The notes beneath the pieces were generated by a model. The model did not search any database. It was given only the letters and a program-made list of their open reading frames with translations, and was not told the origin of the DNA. A stretch of 64,000 nucleotides of DNA, from NCBI RefSeq assembly GCF_002778325.1, contig NZ_NESI01000006.1:1-64000 (forward strand). The letters are read 5' to 3'. The translations under genes and the position numbers were made by a program. This stretch comes from Limnohabitans sp. B9-3 (GTDB taxonomy: Bacteria; Pseudomonadota; Gammaproteobacteria; Burkholderiales; Burkholderiaceae_C). This document shows positions 57,313 to 64,000 of this stretch, in pieces. The number at the start of each line of letters is the position of its first letter. Position 1 is the stretch's first letter.

Positions 57313-57360
57313 ACAAGCGGTCTAGAAATACACGACCTGAACCCGATCAATAGAATTGCC

Positions 57361-57732
57361 ATGACCCTGCAAATCATCACCCATCACACGTCTGAAGGTG
57401 CCAACGCCCGCGCTTTGGCCAACGACGTAGACGTGCAAACCCTAGACCTCGAAGGCTTGGAACGCATCGACCTGAACTTTCCGAAATTCACCGATGGCCG
57501 TGCTTTCAGCCAAGCCTTTGTGCTGCGCCGTCGTGGTTTCACAGGCGACATCCGCGCCCACGGCGATGTGTTGATTGACCAACTGCTGCAAATGCAACGC
57601 AGTGGTTTCTCAAGTGCCGTGCTGCGCGAAGACCAAGACGCCCTCCACGGTGAAAAGCTGTTGGGCTTGTACACGCGCTTTTACCAAGGCGATGCGGTAC
57701 ACGCCACACCACTCTTTGCGGACGCGTCCTAA
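57361..57732 (+). CDS. DUF934 family protein of sulfite reduction operons
   Basis: The protein has 123 aa and no Cys clusters. The motif LNFPKFTDGRAFSQAFVLRR and the strand-helix pattern before it match DUF934. Members are found between sulfite reductase and APS reductase genes in Proteobacteria; a role in electron transfer or reductase assembly has been proposed but not proved. It lies between cysI and cysH in this operon. Confidence 0.85.
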   Translation: MTLQIITHHTSEGANARALANDVDVQTLDLEGLERIDLNFPKFTDGRAFSQAFVLRRRGFTGDIRAHGDVLIDQLLQMQRSGFSSAVLREDQDALHGEKLLGLYTRFYQGDAVHATPLFADAS

Positions 57733-57824
57733 GCACGGTCACCCTTTCAAATTTCACGCACCCAGTGTTGGGGCCCGCAGCTTTCGCGGTGCCCTCAGCC
57801 GCTGTATTGCCCATTGAAAATTTT

Positions 57825-58580
57825 ATGAGCACCTCCTCTTTTATCTCTGCGGGCAACGCCTCCAAAGCCACCACGCTGAACGCCCGCGCCAGCGACGACT
57901 TCGCCGCCAAATTGGCCGAAACCCAAGCGCTGCTGCAACGTGCAGCGGCGGAGTTTGCCCCCGTCACGCAAGCCTCCAGCCTCGGTGCGGAAGACGTGGT
58001 GATCACCCATCTCATCAACAGTTTGCAGCTCGACATTCCTGTGTTCGTGCTCGAAACTGGCGCGCTGCACACCGAGACTTTGGCTTTGCTGGAGCGTACC
58101 GAAGCCACCTCACGTGCGACCATCAACGTGTATCGCCCTATGCATGAATCGGTCATTCAGTTCGTGCGCACAGAGGGCCAAGACGCGATGTATAAAAGCA
58201 TGGAGCTGCGCAAAGCCTGTTGCGGCATTCGCAAGATGGAACCCCTCGCACGCGCACTCAAAGGCCAACGCGCCTGGATCACCGGTTTGCGCCAAGAGCA
58301 ATCGAGTGCCCGCGCCGATGTGCCCTTGCAAGACGACAGCGAAGTCGCTACCAAGAACTTAAGCAAATTCAACCCCTTGGCCAAGTGGACATGGGGTGAT
58401 GTGTGGCACTACATCGCCACGAACCACGTCGACTACAACCCACTGCATGACCAGTTCTTCCCCAGCGTGGGCTGCGCGCCTTGCACACGCGCCATCGCCA
58501 TGGGCGAAGAGTTTCGGGCGGGTCGCTGGTGGTGGGAAGACGAAGCCGCCAAAGAGTGCGGCTTGCACGTGAAGAAATAA
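57825..58580 (+). CDS. cysH: Phosphoadenylyl/adenylyl-sulfate reductase
   Basis: The protein has 251 aa. The N-terminal ATP-PP-loop-like domain has ASSLGAEDVVITHLINSL. The four iron-sulfur cysteines are present as Cys132-Cys133 (KACCGIRK) and Cys217/Cys220 (VGCAPCTRAI), which marks the 4Fe-4S APS-type enzyme. The catalytic end ECGLHVKK is intact. It reduces APS directly to sulfite, which removes the need for an APS kinase; none is seen. ATG 57825 was chosen from family length. Confidence 0.94.
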   Translation: MSTSSFISAGNASKATTLNARASDDFAAKLAETQALLQRAAAEFAPVTQASSLGAEDVVITHLINSLQLDIPVFVLETGALHTETLALLERTEATSRATINVYRPMHESVIQFVRTEGQDAMYKSMELRKACCGIRKMEPLARALKGQRAWITGLRQEQSSARADVPLQDDSEVATKNLSKFNPLAKWTWGDVWHYIATNHVDYNPLHDQFFPSVGCAPCTRAIAMGEEFRAGRWWWEDEAAKECGLHVKK

Positions 58581-58598
58581 AAAAGAACTGAGAACCGT

Positions 58599-59528
58599 AT
58601 GAACGCCACGACACAAACTGAGTTGCACAGCCTTAGCAACACCCACCTCGACGCGCTGGAAGAAGAAACCATCTTCATCTTGCGCGAAGTTGCCGCCGCT
58701 TTTGAACGCCCCACCCTGTTGTTCTCGGGCGGTAAAGATTCGTTGGTGATGCTCAAGTGTGCTGAAAAAGCGTTTGGTGCGGGCCGCATCCCTTACCCAT
58801 TGTTGATGATCGACACAGGTCATAACTTCAAAGAAGTAACCGACTTCCGTGACTCACGCGCCAAAGAGTTGGGTGCTGAACTGATCGTTCGCAGCGTCGA
58901 AGACTCGATGAAAAAAGGCACGGTGCGTTTGGCTCACCCCGGTGAAAGTCGCAACGTGCACCAGTCGGTCACGCTGCTTGAAGCCATTGAAGAGTTCCGC
59001 TTTGACGCGTTGATTGGCGGCGCTCGCCGTGACGAAGAAAAGGCGCGCGCCAAAGAACGCATCTTCAGCCACCGCGACAGCTTTGGCCAATGGCAACCTA
59101 AGGCACAACGCCCTGAGTTGTGGACCCTGTTCAACCACAAGTTGCAGCCCGGCGAACACTTCCGCGTGTTCCCCATCTCCAACTGGACCGAGCTGGACGT
59201 GTGGCAATACATCGCCCGCGAAAAAATCGCACTGCCTTCGATCTACTACACACACAAGCGTGAAGTGGTCGACCGCCGTGGCCTGTTGGTGCCCGTGACC
59301 GAACTCACCCCACCCAAAGACGGCGAGGAAGTGGTGGTGCGTGACGTACGTTTCCGCACCGTGGGCGACATCACGTGTACGTGCCCGGTGGAAAGCACCG
59401 CCGCCACGCCCGAGCAAATCGTGATCGAAACCTTGGCTGCCGATGTGAGCGAGCGGGGTGCGACGCGCATGGACGACAAAACATCTGAGGCTTCGATGGA
59501 GAAGCGCAAAAAAGACGGGTACTTTTAA
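58599..59528 (+). CDS. cysD: Sulfate adenylyltransferase subunit 2
   Basis: The protein has 309 aa. The PP-loop motif LLFSGGKDSLVMLKCAEKAF activates sulfate with ATP. ELWTLFNHKLQPGEHFRVFP and ISNWTELDVWQYIAREKIAL are diagnostic of CysD. It forms the APS-producing complex with the next gene, whose ATG follows its stop by one base. Compared with the usual length of about 300 aa it is complete. Confidence 0.96.
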   Translation: MNATTQTELHSLSNTHLDALEEETIFILREVAAAFERPTLLFSGGKDSLVMLKCAEKAFGAGRIPYPLLMIDTGHNFKEVTDFRDSRAKELGAELIVRSVEDSMKKGTVRLAHPGESRNVHQSVTLLEAIEEFRFDALIGGARRDEEKARAKERIFSHRDSFGQWQPKAQRPELWTLFNHKLQPGEHFRVFPISNWTELDVWQYIAREKIALPSIYYTHKREVVDRRGLLVPVTELTPPKDGEEVVVRDVRFRTVGDITCTCPVESTAATPEQIVIETLAADVSERGATRMDDKTSEASMEKRKKDGYF

Positions 59529-59529
59529 T

Positions 59530-60810
59530 ATGCAAAATTCTGAACATTCCTCCGCCCTGAAATTCATCACCTGCGGCTCGGTGGACGACGGCAAAAGCAC
59601 CTTGATTGGCCGCTTGTTGGTCGACACCAAAGCCGTGCTGCAAGACCACTTGGCGGGCGTGCAACGCTCGGGCGAGACCGACCTCGCTTTGTTGACCGAC
59701 GGCCTCTCAGCCGAGCGCGAGCAAGGCATCACCATTGATGTGGCCTACCGCTACTTCAACACCGAAGCCCGCAAGTTCATCATTGGCGACGCCCCCGGCC
59801 ACGAGCAATACACCCGCAACATGGTGACTGCTGCCTCCAGCGCTGACGCTGCCGTGGTGTTGGTCGACGCTATCAAGCTGGATTGGAAGAAGCCCGCTTT
59901 GGAGCTGCTGCCCCAAACCCGCCGCCACTCCCTGTTGGTCAACCTGCTGCGCGTGCCTTCCATCGTGTTTGCCATCAACAAACTCGACGCGGTGGACGAC
60001 CCTGCGCTGGCCTACCAAAACATCGAAGCTGCCTTACGCAAGTTCGCCACTGAGGCGGGCATCACCATCACGGCCATGGTGCCTGTCTCCGCCCTCAAAG
60101 GCTGGAACGTGGTGGACACCACCAACGCCGATCAAGCCGCTTGGTGCGGCTACACGGGCCCTAGCCTGCTGAGCATCTTGGAAGCCTTGCCCAACACGCC
60201 TGCTGAGACTGAGGTGGCCTTTAGCTTCCCCGTGCAGTGGGTGGAAAAATTCCACGACTCCGGCGTGACCACCCAAGGACGCCGTGTGTTCTGGGGCCGT
60301 GTGGCCACGGGCAGCGTCGAGCCAGGCCAAACCGTTCAAGTCTTCCCAAGTGGCCAAACCGCTGTGGTGTCGCAAGTGCTGTCCGCTACACGTGAGCCGC
60401 AAAACAAAGCCGCAGGCCACAGCGCAGGCATCGTGCTGGACCGTGAAGTCGATGTGTCGCGTGGCGACTGGCTGCTGGCAGAACTTGGCTCGCCCGAAGG
60501 CCAACGCCAGCTCAACACCACCATCGCCTGGATGGACGATGAGCCTTTGGTCGCTGGGCGTGTTTATTGGGCTTTGCACGGCCACCGCTGGGTCAAAGCC
60601 AAAGTGCAACGCGTGGAGCACCGCCTGAACGTCAACACCTTGGCCAAAGAAGAAGCCACCGAATTGGCCCCCAACGCCATTGGCCACGTCACTTTGGCGC
60701 TGCAAGAGCCTTTGGTGACGCTCCCGTTCAAGCAGTCGCGCATCTTGGGCGCTTTGGTGTTGGTCGACACGGCCACCCACAAAACCTCGGGCGCAGTGTT
60801 GGTGAACTGA
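59530..60810 (+). CDS. cysN: Sulfate adenylyltransferase subunit 1 (GTPase)
   Basis: The protein has 426 aa. EF-Tu-like G domain: P-loop GSVDDGKSTLIGRLL, switch region REQGITIDVAYRYF, DAPGHEQYTRNMVTAASSAD and the guanine-specificity NKLD motif. Beta-barrel domains follow. GTP hydrolysis drives sulfate adenylation by CysD. There is no C-terminal CysC kinase fusion, in keeping with the APS-reducing pathway suggested by cysH. It is the last gene of the operon. A small inverted repeat (CAGAGC-TTG-GCTCTG at 60860-60874) lies downstream. Confidence 0.96.
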   Translation: MQNSEHSSALKFITCGSVDDGKSTLIGRLLVDTKAVLQDHLAGVQRSGETDLALLTDGLSAEREQGITIDVAYRYFNTEARKFIIGDAPGHEQYTRNMVTAASSADAAVVLVDAIKLDWKKPALELLPQTRRHSLLVNLLRVPSIVFAINKLDAVDDPALAYQNIEAALRKFATEAGITITAMVPVSALKGWNVVDTTNADQAAWCGYTGPSLLSILEALPNTPAETEVAFSFPVQWVEKFHDSGVTTQGRRVFWGRVATGSVEPGQTVQVFPSGQTAVVSQVLSATREPQNKAAGHSAGIVLDREVDVSRGDWLLAELGSPEGQRQLNTTIAWMDDEPLVAGRVYWALHGHRWVKAKVQRVEHRLNVNTLAKEEATELAPNAIGHVTLALQEPLVTLPFKQSRILGALVLVDTATHKTSGAVLVN

Positions 60811-60907
60811 GCGCCAGCCCAGCCCCCAAACCAAGCCGTTTAAAATCTGGGGTCGCGGCCAGAGCTTGGCTCTGACGCCCACCCCTTTCCTTACTGATTG
60901 AATTGTC

Positions 60908-61234
60908 ATGACGCACGTTGTCACCGAAGCCTGTATCCAATGTAAGTACACCGACTGTGTGGACGTTTGTCCCGTCGACTGCTTCCGCGAAGGCCCCAAC
61001 TTCCTCACCATCGACCCCGATGAGTGCATCGACTGCGCGGTGTGCATTCCCGAATGCCCCGTCAACGCGATCTACGCCGAAGAAGACGTGCCAGACGGCC
61101 AGCAACACATGACCAAGCTCAACGCCGAGTTGTCCTTGATCGGCTGGCCCAGCATCACCAAGCGCAAAGCCCCCATGGCCGACGCCGACTCTTGGAAAGA
61201 CAAGTCCGGCAAACTCGCCGAACTCAAGCGCTAA
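60908..61234 (+). CDS. fdxA: 7Fe-8S ferredoxin FdxA
   Basis: The protein has 108 aa. It has a typical FdxA N-terminus [20 protein letters not shown] with the [3Fe-4S] ligands, and [20 protein letters not shown] with the [4Fe-4S] ligands. The C-terminal extension (about 65-108) is normal for this subfamily. It is a low-potential electron carrier. Together with the following flavoprotein reductase it could feed the sulfite reductase encoded upstream, which lacks a CysJ partner; that is inference from adjacency. Confidence 0.95.
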   Translation: MTHVVTEACIQCKYTDCVDVCPVDCFREGPNFLTIDPDECIDCAVCIPECPVNAIYAEEDVPDGQQHMTKLNAELSLIGWPSITKRKAPMADADSWKDKSGKLAELKR

Positions 61235-61260
61235 GCAGCGCTGCACGCGCGCGCACCCCG

Positions 61261-62337
61261 ATGTCGGCTCTACCGATTCACGCCGACGCCGTCATTGTGG
61301 GCGCAGGCCCTGTGGGCCTGTTTCAAGCTTTCCAGCTGGGCCTGCAAGACATTCGTTGCCACATCATTGACGCCCTCCCCCACGCGGGCGGCCAGTGCAT
61401 GGAGTTGTACCCCGACAAACCGATTTACGACATTCCCGGCATCCCGTTGTGCACGGGCCGTGAGTTGGTGGCGCAGCTGCAAACCCAAATCAAGCCCTTT
61501 GCCCCCACGTTTCACCTCAACCAAGAAGTGACAGAAGTCACGCGCTTGGACAATGGCTTGCTGGCCGTGCACACCTCTGCCGACCAACACTTTGTGTGCA
61601 AAGTGTTGGTCATCGCGGCAGGCGTGGGTGCCTTTCAAGCCCGCAAACTGGCTGTTGACGGTGCGCCTGCCTTAGAAGGCACACAGGTGCATTACCGCTT
61701 GGGCGACACATCGCGCTTTACGGGGCAAGACGTGGTGGTGCTGGGCGGCGAAGAATCTGCCGTCGTGGCGGCGTTGCAACTCATCCATGCAAGCCAAGTC
61801 AACGTGTCAACCCAGTCCCTTACCACATTTCAGGCTCCACGCAGCGTCACGCTGATGCACCGCCGCGATGTGTTCACCGCTGACCCCGTACTGCTTCAAG
61901 CCATGCGAGACGCGGTGGCTGACGAGAGCATGCAATTGCAAATTGGCCAGCCGACAGGTTTACTCGTTACCGATGGCCGCCTTCACGCGCTGCAAATCGC
62001 AACCCCTGATGGCAGCACCGTGGAACGCCCCGCTCAGCAACTGGTCGCCCTCTTGGGCCTCTCGCCCAAACTCGGGCCCATCGCCAACTGGGGTTTGGCC
62101 ATGGAGCGCAAGCAGCTGGTGGTCAACACCGAAACCTTTGCCACCGATGTGCCCGGCATCTTTGCCGTGGGCGACATCAACACCTACCCTGGCAAAAAGA
62201 AACTCATTTTGTGTGGCTTCCACGAAGCCACACTCGCCGCCTTTGGCGCAGCCGCCATCGTGCACCCGACCCGCAAGACCTTGCTGCAATACACCACCAC
62301 ATCCACCGAACTGCACCGGCTTTTGGGGCTGGTTTAA
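61261..62337 (+). CDS. NAD(P)/FAD-dependent reductase (ferredoxin-NADP reductase type 2-like)
   Basis: The protein has 358 aa. It shows the thioredoxin-reductase-like two-domain fold: FAD site AVIVGAGPVGLFQAFQLGLQ, NADPH site DVVVLGGEESAVVAALQLI and FAVGDINTYPGKKKLILCGF near the end. The redox CxxC of thioredoxin reductase is missing, which fits the ferredoxin/flavodoxin reductases of the TrxR-like group. It starts 26 bases after fdxA, its likely electron partner. The gene ends just before the TPP riboswitch. Confidence 0.88.
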   Translation: MSALPIHADAVIVGAGPVGLFQAFQLGLQDIRCHIIDALPHAGGQCMELYPDKPIYDIPGIPLCTGRELVAQLQTQIKPFAPTFHLNQEVTEVTRLDNGLLAVHTSADQHFVCKVLVIAAGVGAFQARKLAVDGAPALEGTQVHYRLGDTSRFTGQDVVVLGGEESAVVAALQLIHASQVNVSTQSLTTFQAPRSVTLMHRRDVFTADPVLLQAMRDAVADESMQLQIGQPTGLLVTDGRLHALQIATPDGSTVERPAQQLVALLGLSPKLGPIANWGLAMERKQLVVNTETFATDVPGIFAVGDINTYPGKKKLILCGFHEATLAAFGAAAIVHPTRKTLLQYTTTSTELHRLLGLV

Positions 62338-62364
62338 AATTCATACCGCGTTAGAAGTAGCGCA

Positions 62365-62452
62365 TTCGCTAGGGGTGTTGAAGCCGTCACCGACTTCGAC
62401 TGAGAAAGTCCCTTTGAACCTGATTGAGGTAATCCTCGCGCAGGGAAGCTGG
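62365..62452 (+). promoter_or_regulatory. TPP (thiamine pyrophosphate) riboswitch aptamer
   Basis: The sequence matches the thi-box consensus in order. P2/P3 strand AGGGGTG is followed by a P3 hairpin (GTTGAAG paired with CTTCGAC), then CTGAGA-AAGTCCC (62400-62412). Next come TTTGAACCTGATTGAGGTAA and TCCTCGCGCAGGGAAGC, with P4 (CCTG/CAGG) and P5 (GAGG/CCTC). All invariant pyrimidine-sensing (CTGAGA) and pyrophosphate-sensing (GCGCAGGGAA) positions are present. It should fold when TPP is abundant and shut off downstream expression. An expression-platform hairpin (GAGCAAGC / GCTCGCTC, 62461-62487) follows without a T run, so control may be by translation or Rho. Confidence 0.94.
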
Positions 62453-62523
62453 TCTACACAGAGCAAGCACCGTTCATGGGCTCGCTCAGGCCTCGCCGAA
62501 CTGCCATTTACTTGAGACAAGCA

Positions 62524-62562
62524 ATGGCAAACACCTCACACATCATGTCGGCCCTCGCATGA
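62524..62562 (+). CDS. Possible 12-codon leader ORF overlapping the luxE-like start
   Basis: A short frame MANTSHIMSALA ends in TGA that overlaps the luxE-like ATG as ATGA, the same coupling used by other gene pairs in this window. The luxE-like start has no Shine-Dalgarno of its own, and a weak GAGA lies before the leader ATG. Translation of the leader would carry ribosomes to the main gene. Its expression is unproven. Confidence 0.4.
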   Translation: MANTSHIMSALA

Positions 62563-63632
62563 ACGGCCTCATCTCCGAACTGTTGGCGTTCATAGCACGC
62601 CCCACGGTCAGCGATGAAGACTTCAACGCCCTCTCGCTGAAGCTGTTCGCGCACCAGTTTGAACACAACCGCCCGTTTCAAAAGTTTTGCCAAGGCCGTG
62701 GCAAAACACCACGCGTGGTGAAAAGTTGGCAAGACATTCCTGCCGTGCCCATCAATGGCTTCAAAGACCTGACGCTCAGCTGCGTGCCACCCGAGACATG
62801 CGCACGCACTTTCATGACCAGCGGCACCACCCGCGGTGATGTCAAAGGCCGTCACTACCACCCGAGCATGGCGGTGTACGACGCTTCTATGCTGCGCAAC
62901 TTTGCGCAACATGTCATGCAAGGCGATGCCAAGCTGCGCATGGGCATTTTGTTTCCTGACGAGGTGTTGATGCCCAACTCGTCGCTGGCTCACTACCTCG
63001 CGCTGGCAGTCGAACACTTTGGCACACCAGACAGTGCCTACTACTTGGACGACCAAGGTCTGCGCATCGACGCTTTGTGCGAGGCCCTGCAAGACGCCCA
63101 AAACGCGGGCGAACCCTTTGCGCTTTTGGGTGCCAGCTACAGCTTTGTGCACTTGATGGACGCCCTGCAAGCGCGTGAGCTGCGCTTCACGCTGCCCCAA
63201 GACAGCCGCTTGCTCGACACTGGCGGTTTCAAAGGCCAATCGCGTGAAATTCCGATGGACGCGTTTTACGAACAACTGAACGCCACCTTTGGCGTCAGCC
63301 GTGATCAGTGCCTCAACATGTATGGCATGACCGAGTTGAGCACCCAGTTCTACGACGCGGGCAACCGCACCGTGCCCTCGGTCAAACGCGGCCCGCACTG
63401 GATTCGCTCACGATTGGTCGATCCACTCACAGGGCACGAGGTGCCCACTGGCGAGCGCGGCATCTTGGCGCACACCGACTTGGCCAACTTCAATTCGGTG
63501 GTCACCATCCTGACGGAAGACGTGGGGTTGGCCACCGAAGACGGTTTCGTGTTGCTGGGCCGTGCTGAAGGTGCTCAGGCCAAAGGCTGCTCCATGGCTG
63601 TGGACAACTTTTTGAAGGCAGCCCAAGCATGA
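62559..63632 (+). CDS. LuxE-like acyl-protein synthetase / adenylating ligase
   Basis: The protein has 357 aa, the normal LuxE length. The AMP-forming motif FMTSGTTRGDVKGRHY and the later CLNMYGMTELSTQFYD follow the ANL/LuxE pattern. LuxE activates a carboxylic acid as acyl-AMP and transfers it to a Cys of the enzyme before delivery to LuxC for reduction. In non-luminous bacteria the acid is not a fatty acid in general, and the substrate here is unknown. It overlaps the LuxC-like gene in ATGA. Control by a TPP riboswitch is unusual and points to a thiamine-related substrate or demand. Confidence 0.88.
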   Translation: MNGLISELLAFIARPTVSDEDFNALSLKLFAHQFEHNRPFQKFCQGRGKTPRVVKSWQDIPAVPINGFKDLTLSCVPPETCARTFMTSGTTRGDVKGRHYHPSMAVYDASMLRNFAQHVMQGDAKLRMGILFPDEVLMPNSSLAHYLALAVEHFGTPDSAYYLDDQGLRIDALCEALQDAQNAGEPFALLGASYSFVHLMDALQARELRFTLPQDSRLLDTGGFKGQSREIPMDAFYEQLNATFGVSRDQCLNMYGMTELSTQFYDAGNRTVPSVKRGPHWIRSRLVDPLTGHEVPTGERGILAHTDLANFNSVVTILTEDVGLATEDGFVLLGRAEGAQAKGCSMAVDNFLKAAQA

Positions 63633-64000
63633 CCCACAGCGTGTTCAAAGCGGGCTACCTACCAGGCTTAACCGATGCCGACGTGTCGTGGCATCGCTTG
63701 AGTGTGGGCACGGGCACAAGCACGGGAATCCCTGAGCGAATGAACACGGACATCAGCTTGGGCACCCAGCCAGCGCCATTACAAGTCGATGTGCCCCAAC
63801 TCACCACAGCGCAAATGAAGGCGCTCGCGCAACGTGTGCAAGACGCCAGTCGCAGGCATTTGAAAACCATGCCCGTCTCCGACATCATTCGCGTGCTCGA
63901 CAAAGCCACGGCCCGTTTGCTGGATGCCAACGACAGTTATCGGCAACAGCTAGAACGCCTGCTGCCCCAAGCCACAGGCTTTGACGCCGAGATGGTGCGC
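63629..64000 (+). CDS. LuxC-like acyl-CoA reductase, 5' part (partial)
   Basis: The first 124 codons of a gene that continues past the window edge. The N-terminus (MTHSVFKAGYLPGLTDADVS), then VPQLTTAQMKALAQRVQDAS and MPVSDIIRVLDKATARLLDA, fit LuxC-family NADPH-dependent acyl reductases. Its start overlaps the LuxE-like stop (ATGA), as in genuine luxC/luxE-type pairs, so the products should act together. The catalytic Cys and NADPH site lie beyond the window, so activity cannot be judged. Confidence 0.78.
   Translation, partial: MTHSVFKAGYLPGLTDADVSWHRLSVGTGTSTGIPERMNTDISLGTQPAPLQVDVPQLTTAQMKALAQRVQDASRRHLKTMPVSDIIRVLDKATARLLDANDSYRQQLERLLPQATGFDAEMVR

Noticed and set aside
60860..60874. CAGAGC-TTG-GCTCTG considered as an intrinsic terminator for cysN
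   Set aside because: The stem is only 6 bp and is not followed by a T run; it was left as a note under cysN.
1..64000. tRNA, rRNA, CRISPR arrays, prophage and replication origin
   Set aside because: No cloverleaf-like, rRNA-like, regularly spaced repeat, phage structural or DnaA-box cluster sequence was seen. Small RNAs other than the TPP aptamer cannot be excluded by eye.

Overview
The window looks like a chromosomal segment of a betaproteobacterium of the order Burkholderiales, probably Comamonadaceae (Limnohabitans/Rhodoferax-like). This is inferred from GC-rich coding sequence, the divergent pepA-holC / lptF-lptG arrangement, the cysI-DUF934-cysH-cysD-cysN order and the DUF2126/CP-ATP-grasp cluster; no 16S or tRNA gene is present to confirm it. 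Coding density is very high. The only stretch over 300 bases without an intact gene is the left edge (59-508), which holds an IS end and gene remnants.

Layout. 1-508: end of an IS256-type insertion sequence and a truncated gene. 509-7841: two transglutaminase-fold proteins flanking a CP-ATP-grasp/alpha-E protein, a putative peptide-ligation or peptide-tagging system. 7913-14023: RidA, then a minus-strand tripartite heavy-metal-type RND efflux operon. 14219-26281: housekeeping and metabolism (MgtC-like membrane protein, GT39 glycosyltransferase, LivK-like binding protein, HolC, PepA, LptF, LptG, CbiX, CysB-like regulator, aminotransferase, RlmI-like methyltransferase).

26396-39611 is a self-contained beta-1,3-glucan (laminarin-type) utilisation locus on the minus strand. 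It has a CUT1 ABC importer, GH1 beta-glucosidase, GH81 and GH16 endo-glucanases, an outer-membrane porin, a large unknown lipoprotein and a LacI-family repressor. Three identical 14-bp palindromes (TGAAAGCGCTTTCA) lie in front of its three transcription units. The expected flow is extracellular cleavage by GH16/GH81, passage through the porin, ABC import and cytoplasmic hydrolysis by GH1.

39739-54579 holds HrpA (with two short palindromic insertions translated in frame), ArgA, DsbB, a cysteine-dioxygenase protein fused to four rhodanese domains, YggX, a MnmC with a decayed methyltransferase half, ChrA, a leucine-rich-repeat protein kinase, cyanase and two small proteins. 54717-60810 is an assimilatory sulfate reduction operon (TauE-like exporter, sulfite reductase, DUF934, CysH, CysD, CysN). 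60908-62337 holds a 7Fe ferredoxin and a flavoprotein reductase.

The right edge is the most unusual part. A complete TPP riboswitch aptamer (62365-62452) and a 12-codon leader ORF precede a LuxE-like acyl-adenylating synthetase and a LuxC-like acyl-CoA reductase, which runs off the window. Thiamine-controlled expression of a carboxylate-to-aldehyde reduction pair is not a function I recognise. Salvage of an oxidised thiamine fragment is one testable explanation.
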